NCBI GenBank assembly: GCA_945861085.1
Contig: OX244046.1
Coordinates: 2,046,001 to 2,110,000, forward strand
DNA from: Clostridioides difficile_D
GTDB lineage: Bacteria; Bacillota; Clostridia; Peptostreptococcales; Peptostreptococcaceae
Length of the DNA: 64,000 nucleotides
Direction of reading: 5' to 3'
Under the pieces are notes generated by a model. That model was given only the letters and a program-made list of their open reading frames with translations, was not told the origin of the DNA and ran no database searches. This document shows, one piece after another, positions 17,609 through 25,069 of the stretch; position 1 is the stretch's first letter, and each line of letters starts with the position of its first letter. Made by a program: the position numbers and the translations under genes.

Positions 17609-17896
17609 ATGGCAAGTGCAAACGCATTAGGAATGATAGAAACTAAAGGATTAGTAGGAGCAATAGAAGCAGCAGATGCAATGGTTAAAGCTGCAAATGT
17701 ACAATTAGTAGGAAAAGAGCAAGTAGGTGGAGGATTAGTTACTGTAATGGTAAGAGGAGATGTTGGGGCTGTTAAAGCTGCTACAGATGCTGGAGCTGCA
17801 GCTGCTGAAAGAGTTGGAGAACTAATATCAGTTCATGTTATACCAAGACCACACTTTGAAGTAGATGCTATATTACCAAAAGTATCAGCTGAGTAA
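17609..17896 (+). CDS. eutM: Major hexameric shell protein EutM
   Basis: The protein has 95 residues and is a canonical single BMC domain: ANALGMIETKGLVGAIEAAD, VGGGLVTVMVRGDVGAV and a final HVIPRPHFEVDAILPK. ATG at 17609 is chosen because GGAGG ends 7-8 bases before it; the TTG at 17594 overlaps the ribosome site. It should be the abundant facet tile. It is separated from eutE by 86 bases and followed by a terminator, so it may be expressed at a different level. Confidence 0.96.
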   Translation: MASANALGMIETKGLVGAIEAADAMVKAANVQLVGKEQVGGGLVTVMVRGDVGAVKAATDAGAAAAERVGELISVHVIPRPHFEVDAILPKVSAE

Positions 17897-17934
17897 TATA
17901 AAAGTAGTTTTAAAATTTAAATTTTGATTAAAAA

Positions 17935-17996
17935 GAGGCTATCTCAAAAATGAGTCTTACTAATAAACTCAATGTATTTTGAGGTAGTCTTTTTTA
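17935..17996 (+). terminator. Terminator or attenuator between eutM and eutT
   Basis: AGGCTATCTCAAAA (about 17936-17949) pairs, with G-U pairs, with TTTTGAGGTAGTCT (17977-17990), followed by a run of T. An inner TGAGT/ACTCA stem lies within. No hexaloop with A1/G4 is present, so it does not look like a fourth ANTAR target. It may lower expression of the downstream eut genes. Confidence 0.75.
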
Positions 17997-18021
17997 TACA
18001 TCTAATAGGAGATGTGATAAA

Positions 18022-18783
18022 ATGGGTGTTTTAACAGAAAACGAAATAAAAAGAAAAATAGGAAAAAACAAAGGCAATATAACTGAATTTTATATAGAAA
18101 AAGGACAAATAATAACTCCTTCTGCAAAATCTTATTTAACTGAGAGAAGTATTGAACTCAAATATATTGATAAGCTTTCAGATATAAATAATGAACCCAA
18201 AGAAGTTATAAAAGAAGTAGTTAAAGAGAAAACATATAAATATACTACTGTATTTGGTGCTAAATTGGATGAAAAACCAGAACATATGACTCAATTAAAT
18301 GGAAATCTTTTAGTTTTTAAAGACCATAAAAGAATAATACTAAGAGGTAAAATAGATTCTCTTGAATCAGAAATACTAAAAGCACAGATTCTTTGCCAAA
18401 AACTAGGTATACCAAAGCTTGTTAAGGAATTACAAGAGGTATTAGACTTTGTAAGAAATATAATGAGATGTGAGGTTTTAGAAGAAAAACTAGAAGACTT
18501 TAAACTTTTAGGGTTGACTCCACAAGAACTTAGAGAACAATCTCACTATCCTAAAAAATACTTTGGTATAGGACATGAGTTCCCAAGTTATGAAATGGGT
18601 GAAGTAGTAGTAGCTATAAATAGTATAAGAAGTAATACACGAGAGGTTGAACTTGCAGCTTACGAAGCATTTAAAGGTGAGTACGGAAATGTTCAAAGAG
18701 AAGATTTAATAAAGGCACTTAATAGATTATCGTCAGCATTTTGGATAATGATATATAAAGTTAGAACTAATAAGTATAAGTAG
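18022..18783 (+). CDS. eutT: Corrinoid adenosyltransferase EutT
   Basis: The protein has 253 residues. The N-terminal part (GVLTENEIKRKIGKNKG, QIITPSAKSYLTERSIE) and the helical C-terminal domain (LGLTPQELREQSHYPKKYF, EVVVAINSIRSNTREVELAA) match EutT. It makes adenosylcobalamin from cobalamin and ATP to feed EutBC. ATG at 18022 follows AGGAGATG. It is immediately followed by the PduL-type gene, whose ribosome site begins within 2 bases of the eutT stop. Confidence 0.9.
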   Translation: MGVLTENEIKRKIGKNKGNITEFYIEKGQIITPSAKSYLTERSIELKYIDKLSDINNEPKEVIKEVVKEKTYKYTTVFGAKLDEKPEHMTQLNGNLLVFKDHKRIILRGKIDSLESEILKAQILCQKLGIPKLVKELQEVLDFVRNIMRCEVLEEKLEDFKLLGLTPQELREQSHYPKKYFGIGHEFPSYEMGEVVVAINSIRSNTREVELAAYEAFKGEYGNVQREDLIKALNRLSSAFWIMIYKVRTNKYK

Positions 18784-18795
18784 TTGGAGGACACA

Positions 18796-19425
18796 ATGGA
18801 GAGTCTATTAAATGAAATAGTAGAAGAAGTAATAAATAGAGTTAAAAAAGAAGCATTCATAGAAGTTGAGGCATCAGGAAGACACGTTCACTTAAGTAGA
18901 GAAGATGTAGATAAATTATTTGGTAAGGGATATACTCTTACAAAATTAAAAGACTTATCTCAACCAGGTCAATATGCTTGTACGGAAAGAGTCACAATAA
19001 CTGGTCCTAAAGGAAGTATAAAAAATGTAGTTGTACTTGGTCCATGTAGAAATGAAACTCAAGTAGAAATATCTTTAACAGATGGTTCAACTCTTGGATT
19101 AAAAGCTCCTATAAAACAAAGCGGAGACTTAGAAGGTACTTTAAGTATTAAAATATCAACACAACATGGTGAAGTTGAACTTGATAAAGGGTTAATGGTT
19201 GCTAAAAGACATATACACATGACTCCTAAGGATGCTGAAAAATTCAATGTATGTGATAAAGAAATAGTTGAAGCTAAGGTGATGGGTCAGAGACCTTTAA
19301 CATTTGATGATGTAGTAATAAGAGTTAGTGACAGCTTTAAAACTTACATGCACATAGATTATGATGAAGCCAATGCATGTGGCTATTCAAAAGGAACTGT
19401 TGCTAAAATAATAAAGAAAGCATAA
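18796..19425 (+). CDS. eutD: PduL-type phosphotransacylase (EutD function)
   Basis: The protein has 209 residues. The two zinc-binding signature halves are visible: VEASGRHVHLSREDV (about 24-38) and MVAKRHIHMTPKDAEKF (about 135-151), with LKDLSQPGQYACTERV and VVVLGPCRNETQVEIS between. It converts acetyl-CoA to acetyl phosphate and recycles CoA in the compartment. This is the PduL family, unlike the Pta-like EutD of enterics. The first 18 residues (MESLLNEIVEEVINRVKK) look like an encapsulation helix. The ATG at 18796 is used because GGAGG lies 7 bases before it. Confidence 0.93.
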   Translation: MESLLNEIVEEVINRVKKEAFIEVEASGRHVHLSREDVDKLFGKGYTLTKLKDLSQPGQYACTERVTITGPKGSIKNVVVLGPCRNETQVEISLTDGSTLGLKAPIKQSGDLEGTLSIKISTQHGEVELDKGLMVAKRHIHMTPKDAEKFNVCDKEIVEAKVMGQRPLTFDDVVIRVSDSFKTYMHIDYDEANACGYSKGTVAKIIKKA

Positions 19426-19466
19426 ATTTAACCTACTATATAGATTACCTCTAGGGAGGATTTAAT

Positions 19467-20192
19467 ATGAATTATGATAACCTTGTAGATTTAATAATGG
19501 AAGAAATCTATAAAAAAATAAATAGTAATGAACTAAAAATATCTAATAAATCTAAGGCTGTGATTGTATTTGAACAAGACAACAATAAATTTAACTTATT
19601 AAAAGATGAATTTGAAATAGTAGAATTTGATAAAAGTATAAAAGAATGTGAAATAGTGATAGTTTCAAGACTTTGTATGAGGGGATTATCAAATCTAGCA
19701 CTTGGAAATTCAACAAGTGAGGAAGAAAGATTTATACTAAAAATGATTATGAAGGGCAAAAAGGTATATGTCCTAGATGAAGGAATTGAATATAAAAAAT
19801 ATAAAGATACTGCACCAAAAGCGTTATATAAGAAATTTATGTACTTTGAAGATGAAATATGTAAATTTGGTGTGGAAATTATAAAAGACTTAAATACTAT
19901 AACTAAAAATAAGTTAAGCATAAAAAGTGAAGTATCAAGTTCTATAGATTCTAAAAAAGAAAATACAAAAGCTTTAAATAAAGATATGGAAAGTCTAAAT
20001 AATGTAGAAAGTATAAAGATAGATACCGAATTTAGTTTAGATTTAAGAAATAAAAAACTTATATCAGAAGCTGACTTAAGAAAACCAACTATAAATGGAG
20101 TTAAAAACATACTAGTTAATAAAAAAAGTATAATAACGCCATTGGCTGTAGATTTTATGAGAATACACCATCTCAAACTAAAGAAAGTGTAA
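19467..20192 (+). CDS. Ethanolamine utilization protein of unknown function
   Basis: The protein has 241 residues. The first ~18 (MNYDNLVDLIMEEIYKKI) form an amphipathic helix resembling microcompartment targeting peptides. A central part (SKAVIVFEQDNNKF, KKVYVLDEGIEYKKY) looks like an alpha/beta fold reminiscent of flavoprotein-like proteins found in other eut/BMC loci. A low-complexity linker follows. The C-terminus (LISEADLRKPTINGVKNIL, KKSIITPLAVDFMR) resembles the N-terminal ITP motif of EutT. It lies between the phosphotransacylase and eutN. A role in assembly or cofactor handling can only be guessed. Confidence 0.75.
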   Translation: MNYDNLVDLIMEEIYKKINSNELKISNKSKAVIVFEQDNNKFNLLKDEFEIVEFDKSIKECEIVIVSRLCMRGLSNLALGNSTSEEERFILKMIMKGKKVYVLDEGIEYKKYKDTAPKALYKKFMYFEDEICKFGVEIIKDLNTITKNKLSIKSEVSSSIDSKKENTKALNKDMESLNNVESIKIDTEFSLDLRNKKLISEADLRKPTINGVKNILVNKKSIITPLAVDFMRIHHLKLKKV

Positions 20193-20204
20193 GGAGGTAA
20201 TTTT

Positions 20205-20477
20205 ATGGATATAGGAAAAGTTGTAGGTAATGTTTGGGCTACAAGAAAAGATGAAAAATTATGTGGTCAAAAACTTTTAGTTGTAAAAATTTTAAAAACT
20301 AAAGACACATACAAGGAAGGCTTCATGGTTGCAGCCGATAATGCAGGAGCAGGAAATGGAGACTTAGTTCTTATATCCAAAGGTTCCTCAGCTAGAGAAT
20401 CGATTGAAAAAGCTCATGTTCCAGTAGATGCAACTATAGTTGGAGTAGTCGATTCATTTGAGGTGTTTGATGAATAA
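20205..20477 (+). CDS. eutN: Microcompartment vertex protein EutN
   Basis: The protein has 90 residues of the EutN/CcmL family: MDIGKVVGNVWATRKDEKL, FMVAADNAGAGNGDLVLI and the last strand PVDATIVGVVDSFEV. It should form pentamers that close the corners of the polyhedral shell. AGGAGG lies 8 bases before the ATG. It overlaps the next gene by 8 bases. Confidence 0.96.
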   Translation: MDIGKVVGNVWATRKDEKLCGQKLLVVKILKTKDTYKEGFMVAADNAGAGNGDLVLISKGSSARESIEKAHVPVDATIVGVVDSFEVFDE

Positions 20478-21027
20478 AAGTATAGGAGCTATAGAATTTA
20501 AAAGTATTGCTAAAGGTATAGAAGTATCTAACGAAATGATAAAAAAATCTTCAGTTGATGTATTGTACTTAAAAAGTATTTGTCCAGGTAAATTTTTAAT
20601 AATAGTAGGTGGAGAAACTTCTTATGTAAATGAATGTGTAGACTACGGAATAAAACTTGGAGAAGGATATATTGTAGATAATTTTGTAATAAATGCAATT
20701 TCGCAAGAAATATTAGATGGATTTAAAAATAAGTATCAAAAGTTGGATAATACGGTCTCTATCTCTATAGGCGTTGTTGAAAGTAGCAAAGTATGTGCTG
20801 GAATAAAAATGCTTGATAAGACTTTAAAATCAGGCGATTTAATATTAGTAAAACTTCAATTATCTTTTGCTATAGGCGGAAAATTAGTATATATAGTAGC
20901 AGGGGATTTAAGTAGTTTAGAATATGCATTAAAAGAAAGTGAAAATGTAGTAAGAAAAAAAGAAGTAATATATAAGACTGTAATACCATCAGTAGACAGT
21001 CAAATAATAAAAAGTCTAATAAAATAA
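20470..21027 (+). CDS. Tandem-BMC shell protein of PduT type
   Basis: The protein has 185 residues with two BMC domains: KSIGAIEFKSIAKGIEVSNE in the first, and VSISIGVVESSKVCAGIKML in the second. SICPGKFLIIVGGE carries the CPGKF segment, where PduT places a Cys that binds an iron-sulfur cluster at the trimer centre. It may pass electrons across the shell. The ATG at 20470 follows GAGGTG and overlaps eutN by 8 bases; the TTG at 20458 is less likely. The gene has no counterpart in the enteric eut operon. Confidence 0.88.
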   Translation: MNKSIGAIEFKSIAKGIEVSNEMIKKSSVDVLYLKSICPGKFLIIVGGETSYVNECVDYGIKLGEGYIVDNFVINAISQEILDGFKNKYQKLDNTVSISIGVVESSKVCAGIKMLDKTLKSGDLILVKLQLSFAIGGKLVYIVAGDLSSLEYALKESENVVRKKEVIYKTVIPSVDSQIIKSLIK

Positions 21028-21038
21028 TGGGGGGAACT

Positions 21039-22130
21039 ATGAGTATAAACGAAATTATAATCTATGTAATGGTAGTCTTTATGGTACTTGGAGCTATAGA
21101 TAAATGTATAGGTAACAAATTTGGTCTTGGAGAACAGTTTGAAGAAGGTATAATGGCAATGGGTTCACTTGCAGTTGCAATGGTTGGTGTTATATGCCTA
21201 GCACCAGTACTTGCTGATGTATTAAGACCAATTGTAGTACCAGTATTTGATATACTTGGAGCTGACCCAGCTATGTTTGCTGGAAGTTTGTTAGCTAATG
21301 ATATGGGAGGTGCACCACTTGCACTTGAGCTTGCAAAAGACCCTAATGCTGGATTGTTTGGTGGATTAATAGTAGGTGCTATGATGGGACCTACAATAGT
21401 GTTTATAATACCAGTTGCACTTGGAATAATTGAAAAAGAAGACCAAAAATTCTTAGCAACAGGAATACTTGCAGGTATAATAACAATACCTATTGGAGCA
21501 TTTGTTGGTGGATTAGTTGCAGGGTTTGAGGTAATGATGGTTCTTAGAAACTTAATACCAATAATAATATTTGCAGTAGTTATAGCATTTGGATTATTGA
21601 AATTTGAAAATGCTATGATAAAAGGATTCACATACTTTGGAAAAGGTGTAGTAATAGTTATAACTTTAGGACTTGCTGCTTCAATAGTTGAAGCTTTAAC
21701 TGGAATAGTTATAATACCTGGAATGAAGCCAATAGGTGAAGGTATAGAAATAGTTGGAGATATAGCAATAGTTTTAGCAGGAGCATTCCCATTAGTATTT
21801 GTTATAACAAAGGTATTTAATAAACCGTTAATGGCTTTAGGAAAAATTCTTGGGATGAATGATGTATCAGCAGCAGGGCTTGTTGCAAGTTTGGCTAACT
21901 GTATACCAATGTTTGGTATGATGAAAGATATGGACAATAGAGGAAAGATAATAAATGTAGCATTCTCTGTATCAGCAGCATTCGTATTTGGAGACCACTT
22001 AGGATTTACAGCAGGATTTAATGCTAATATGATAACACCAATGATAGTTGCTAAATTAATTGGTGGTATAACAGCAGTCTTATTAGCTATGGTTATAGCA
22101 AATAAGACACTAAAAAAGGAGAATGTATAA
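21039..22130 (+). CDS. eutH: Ethanolamine permease-like membrane protein
   Basis: The protein has 363 residues and about ten hydrophobic helices. It opens SINEIIIYVMVVFMVLGAID and contains ANDMGGAPLALELAKDPNAG and HLGFTAGFNANMITPMIVAK, hallmarks of EutH. It is thought to admit ethanolamine when the outside concentration or pH is low. The ATG at 21039 is preferred, because GGGGGA precedes it by 5 bases; the ATG at 21027 would overlap the previous stop and lack a site. Confidence 0.94.
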   Translation: MSINEIIIYVMVVFMVLGAIDKCIGNKFGLGEQFEEGIMAMGSLAVAMVGVICLAPVLADVLRPIVVPVFDILGADPAMFAGSLLANDMGGAPLALELAKDPNAGLFGGLIVGAMMGPTIVFIIPVALGIIEKEDQKFLATGILAGIITIPIGAFVGGLVAGFEVMMVLRNLIPIIIFAVVIAFGLLKFENAMIKGFTYFGKGVVIVITLGLAASIVEALTGIVIIPGMKPIGEGIEIVGDIAIVLAGAFPLVFVITKVFNKPLMALGKILGMNDVSAAGLVASLANCIPMFGMMKDMDNRGKIINVAFSVSAAFVFGDHLGFTAGFNANMITPMIVAKLIGGITAVLLAMVIANKTLKKENV

Positions 22131-22131
22131 G

Positions 22132-22605
22132 ATGGATATAACAAATATAGATAAAAACTTAATTGAAACATTAGTAAGACAAATAATAGAAGAAAAAATA
22201 AATGGAACTAAAGATACTGTAGATTTTGTTAGAAATAAAGATGCTAGTGGAATAACTTCTATAAAGTTACCAACTGTAAAGGTTAGTGAATCTGATAGAT
22301 TAGATACAGGAAACCCAAGTGATGTAGTTTACACAAAAGATTTATTTACATTAGAGGAAAGCCCAAGATTAGGTTGTGGCATGATGGAAATGAAGGAAAC
22401 AACTTTTGACTGGACTCTAAACTATGATGAAATAGATTATGTAATAGATGGAACTTTAGATATAATGATAGATGGAAGAAAGGTTTCTGCTTCTTCAGGT
22501 GAGTTAATATTTATACCAAAAGGAAGCAAGATACAATTTTCTGTACCTGATTATGCTAGATTTATATATGTAACATATCCAGCAGATTGGGCATCTCAAA
22601 ATTAA
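22132..22605 (+). CDS. eutQ: EutQ, cupin-fold protein of the eut locus
   Basis: The protein has 157 residues. An N-terminal helix (NLIETLVRQIIEEKI) resembles an encapsulation peptide. The C-terminal half is a cupin barrel with LGCGMMEMKETTFDWTLNYD, EIDYVIDGTLDIMIDGR and ELIFIPKGSKIQFSVP. EutQ of Salmonella has been reported to act as an acetate kinase and to help compartment assembly. The ATG at 22132 gives a normal spacing from AAGGAGA; the ATG at 22123 overlaps eutH and is too close to the site. It is the last eut gene and is followed by a terminator. Confidence 0.9.
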   Translation: MDITNIDKNLIETLVRQIIEEKINGTKDTVDFVRNKDASGITSIKLPTVKVSESDRLDTGNPSDVVYTKDLFTLEESPRLGCGMMEMKETTFDWTLNYDEIDYVIDGTLDIMIDGRKVSASSGELIFIPKGSKIQFSVPDYARFIYVTYPADWASQN

Positions 22606-22691
22606 CAAGAACCCAAATTAAGTTAATAATAATCAAATAAATAGTTTAAAATACAAACTCTTAATTAAACACATATTTCACATATTTAATT

Positions 22692-22720
22692 AGGCTATGA
22701 ATTCAAATTCATAGCCTTTT
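22692..22720 (+). terminator. Terminator of the eut operon
   Basis: AGGCTATGAATT pairs with AATTCATAGCCT and is followed by TTTT, 87 bases after the eutQ stop. Confidence 0.85.
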
Positions 22721-22962
22721 AATTATTAATATTGTTTACTTTAGGTGTATTTTTCTATATTTTTCTTGGTAAAAAATAAATAACTGTTGGCTTTAGTTGA
22801 TAGTTCAATTGAATAGCTATATAATAATACCTATAAAAGTGTAGATGTTATTACCGTGTAACCAATATCTACACTTTTTATTTTAAAGACTATTTTAAGT
22901 ATATTTAAATTTTTTCGATAATGAATTTAACTCATCTTTTTTTAATGTTGCACTTTTATACA
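22721..22962. other. Non-coding right end of the eut element, with a second hairpin
   Basis: AAAAGTGTAGAT (22835-22846) pairs with ATCTACACTTTT (22867-22878), with T on both strands, so it may terminate in either direction and insulate the element from the ATPase remnant. No gene is seen. The right inverted arm GTTGCACTTTT is at 22947-22957. Confidence 0.6.
22947..22957. repeat. Right inverted arm of the element attachment site
   Basis: GTTGCACTTTT, the reverse complement of 4260-4270, 5 bases inside the right core repeat. See the left arm. Confidence 0.75.
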
Positions 22963-22971
22963 TATTGCTTC
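22963..22971. repeat. Right attachment core (attR) of the eut element
   Basis: TATTGCTTC, identical to 4239-4247. Outside it, the minus strand encodes THDIGEAI of the interrupted ATPase. Confidence 0.85.
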
Positions 22972-23710
22972 ACCAATATCATGCGTAACTAAAATAGTAG
23001 ACTTATTCTCATTTTTAATAATACTATAAACATCATCACAAACTAACAATCTCGTCTGATAATCAAGAGCTGAAAAAGGCTCATCTAAAAGTAAAATATC
23101 TGGATTTACAGAAAGTGTTCTAATAAGTGCAACTCTTTGTCTCATACCTCCAGATAATTCTTTTGGATACATGCTTCTAAAATCCCATAATCCATAAGTC
23201 TTTAAAAGACTTTCAACTCTATCTAAAGATTTTTTATCTTTTTTACCTTGAATTTCTAATCCAATAGTTATATTATCCATTATATTTCTCCATTCAAGTA
23301 AGTTATCTTTTTGAAACATATATCCAATATTTCCAGTAATCTTTACATCACCACTAGTCGGTTTTAAAAGATTAGTAAGAATATTTAAAATTGTAGATTT
23401 ACCGCTTCCAGAAGGACCAAGCAAAGTTAATATTTCTCCTTCTTTCAAGTTAAAATTGACATCCTTTAATACTTCAAGCTCGCCTTCCTTAGTGTAGAAG
23501 TTCATATTTATATTTTTAACTTCTACTATGTTGTCATTCATTATGCCACCCCCTATAGCTTTTAGCTCGTATATATTATGTTATTAACAATATGACCTAT
23601 TTGTACCATTTTTCATAAATATAATATAAATATTTTGTTTATTTACGTATTTTCTTAGTAACTTGTACGTATAAATTATAGATAAATAAATTATAAGGTA
23701 GGGGATAAGA

Positions 23711-25069
23711 TTGAGTAACATAATAATGAATTTGATAGAGTCAATATTTACTAATCCAATAACTATATTGTTTTTACTTGCAATAACTGTGTATTCTGTT
23801 TTTAAAATAATAGAAAATAACAGAGTATACTCATTTGTAAGTTCAAAATTAGAAGAAATCAATAGGGATTATAAAACGAGTGAGTTTTATAAAAAGGTAA
23901 GGGATGATTACTATGTATATAGTAAAGAAAACCCTTATGCAGACGTAAATATAACTTCATTCATAGAAGAAGTTGTATCAGATTTAAAGCATAATAATTT
24001 GCCATTGTTAGAGAAGATTAGAAGCATAAAAAATTCATCTTCAATAAGTATATTGCTTGGAGTCTTAGGTACATTTGTTGGGCTTTCTACAATGCTTTTA
24101 TGTGTTGATACTAAAGACATTATAAATTCACTTCATTCAACTATTAGTAGTATGCAAACTGCATTTACAACCAGTATATTTGGAGTTGTATTTTCTCTAA
24201 TTATAGGGTATTTTACGAAAATAAAAGATTGTGAACATGTTTTGATACAAATAATGTTAAAGTCTGAAAATTTATTAACATCTGAGATAACTCATTTTAA
24301 ATCAGAAAGAATAGATTTAAAAGTAGAAGAGGTAAAAAATACAATAAAACAAATAAGTAAGTCTATAGAAGCCATTGAAAAATTTGATAAAATATCTAAA
24401 GATTTAAACGAATTTAATGATGAATTTATTAGTGGTATAGAAGCTTTAAAAAGCCTTTTAGAAGGTTCTCAAAGTTCTATTAAGACATTTGACCAGAGCG
24501 TAAGAAAATTAGATAAACAGTTTAATATTTTAAATATAAAATTTGTAAAACTGTTTGATAAATATGATAATCAAGACAATATAAATAAAGAGATTTTATT
24601 TGACATAAAAGAATCTTCAAAGAATATATATAATGCCACTGAAAGCCAGTTCAAAATTAGAGATTATATAAAAAATATAAATGCAGGGTTTGCTCTATAT
24701 GAAAGAAGTGCTCAAGATTTATTAACTAAATTAATGACTCATGAAAATAAAATATCTCAAAATCAAAAAATCCTTTTAGATGAAAAATTTACCTTAGATG
24801 ATTCAATAAAAAATCTTTCAAGTATTATTGAAAACTTTTCTAATGACCTACAAGTTAAACTGGATATAATGTTTGAGAATTCTTTAGATATTCAAGATAA
24901 GTTAGATGTTATGTTTAATAACTCTTTTATGCATGATGAAGTTCCTCTTGATAGTGAAGAATTATTTAAAGATGATGTTGATGGTGTATTTAATCCTTTT
25001 AGCGAAGAGATTTATGAGATAGAAGATAAAGAAATAAAGGTCGTAGGTGAGGATGAGTTAAATGAATAA
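23711..25069 (+). CDS. MotA/TolQ/ExbB-type proton channel protein with long coiled coil (ZorA-like)
   Basis: The protein has 452 residues. A first membrane helix (about 13-30) is followed by a cytoplasmic loop, then two close helices (about 110-135 and 150-175) in the region LLGVLGTFVGLSTMLL and TTSIFGVVFSLIIGYF, which is the MotA/TolQ/ExbB channel core. From about residue 200 the protein is a long predicted coiled coil, unlike flagellar MotA but like ZorA of the Zorya defence systems, although shorter than most ZorA. It starts with TTG at 23711 behind GGTAGGGGA and overlaps the next gene by 8 bases. Together they should form a proton-driven membrane motor. Confidence 0.85.
   Translation: MSNIIMNLIESIFTNPITILFLLAITVYSVFKIIENNRVYSFVSSKLEEINRDYKTSEFYKKVRDDYYVYSKENPYADVNITSFIEEVVSDLKHNNLPLLEKIRSIKNSSSISILLGVLGTFVGLSTMLLCVDTKDIINSLHSTISSMQTAFTTSIFGVVFSLIIGYFTKIKDCEHVLIQIMLKSENLLTSEITHFKSERIDLKVEEVKNTIKQISKSIEAIEKFDKISKDLNEFNDEFISGIEALKSLLEGSQSSIKTFDQSVRKLDKQFNILNIKFVKLFDKYDNQDNINKEILFDIKESSKNIYNATESQFKIRDYIKNINAGFALYERSAQDLLTKLMTHENKISQNQKILLDEKFTLDDSIKNLSSIIENFSNDLQVKLDIMFENSLDIQDKLDVMFNNSFMHDEVPLDSEELFKDDVDGVFNPFSEEIYEIEDKEIKVVGEDELNE

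Larger units (their letters stand above)
4239..22971. mobile_element. 18.7-kb serine-recombinase element carrying the complete eut locus
   Basis: Visible facts: both halves of one ATPase gene flank this segment in the same orientation. A 9-bp direct repeat, TATTGCTTC, lies exactly at both breaks. A large serine recombinase gene ends at the left boundary. Inverted GTTGCACTTTT arms stand just inside each end. Known: recombinases of the TndX/TnpX group insert by short-core recombination at a GA dinucleotide, and the repeat read on the minus strand begins with GA. Inference: the ethanolamine utilization genes, a small unknown gene and the recombinase were inserted together as one integrative element. 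No conjugation genes are inside, so transfer would need help from another element. Ends are assigned at the outer edges of the repeat. Confidence 0.85.
22942..23541 (-). pseudogene. 5' part of an interrupted ABC importer ATPase gene
   Basis: The frame starts with ATG at 23541 behind a purine-rich GGGGGTGG site and encodes the nucleotide-binding domain of an SsuB/TauB-type importer. It has Walker A GPSGSGKST, the Q-loop YMFQKDNLL, signature LSGGMRQRV, Walker B ILLLDEPFSALD and the H-loop in LVTHDIGEA. After residue 193 it reads into foreign sequence (CIKVQH, stop at 22942). The true continuation (57 codons) is at 4065-4247. A product might be made and fold partly, because all ATP-site motifs are present, but the C-terminal tail is absent and the permease gene is 18.7 kb away. 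Confidence 0.92.

Noticed and set aside
17935..17996. A fourth ANTAR leader ahead of eutT
   Set aside because: The hairpin loops do not have the A1/G4 hexaloop pair; only a terminator is supported.
19508..20176. Antisense frame of 222 codons over the unknown eut gene
   Set aside because: Another shadow; the sense gene fits the operon, spacing and ribosome site.
21062..22171. A 369-codon open frame antisense to eutH
   Set aside because: It exactly shadows eutH. Its product is a low-complexity Ile/Asn/Pro/Ala sequence and it has no ribosome site. eutH is a clear family member.
22606..22962. Possible cobalamin riboswitch in or around the eut locus, as in Enterococcus
   Set aside because: No B12-box or conserved riboswitch segments were seen here or in the other eut gaps; only terminator hairpins are present.
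22942..23541. The ATPase frame taken as a complete short gene
   Set aside because: Its last six codons are element sequence, and the true C-terminus is found in frame at 4065-4247.
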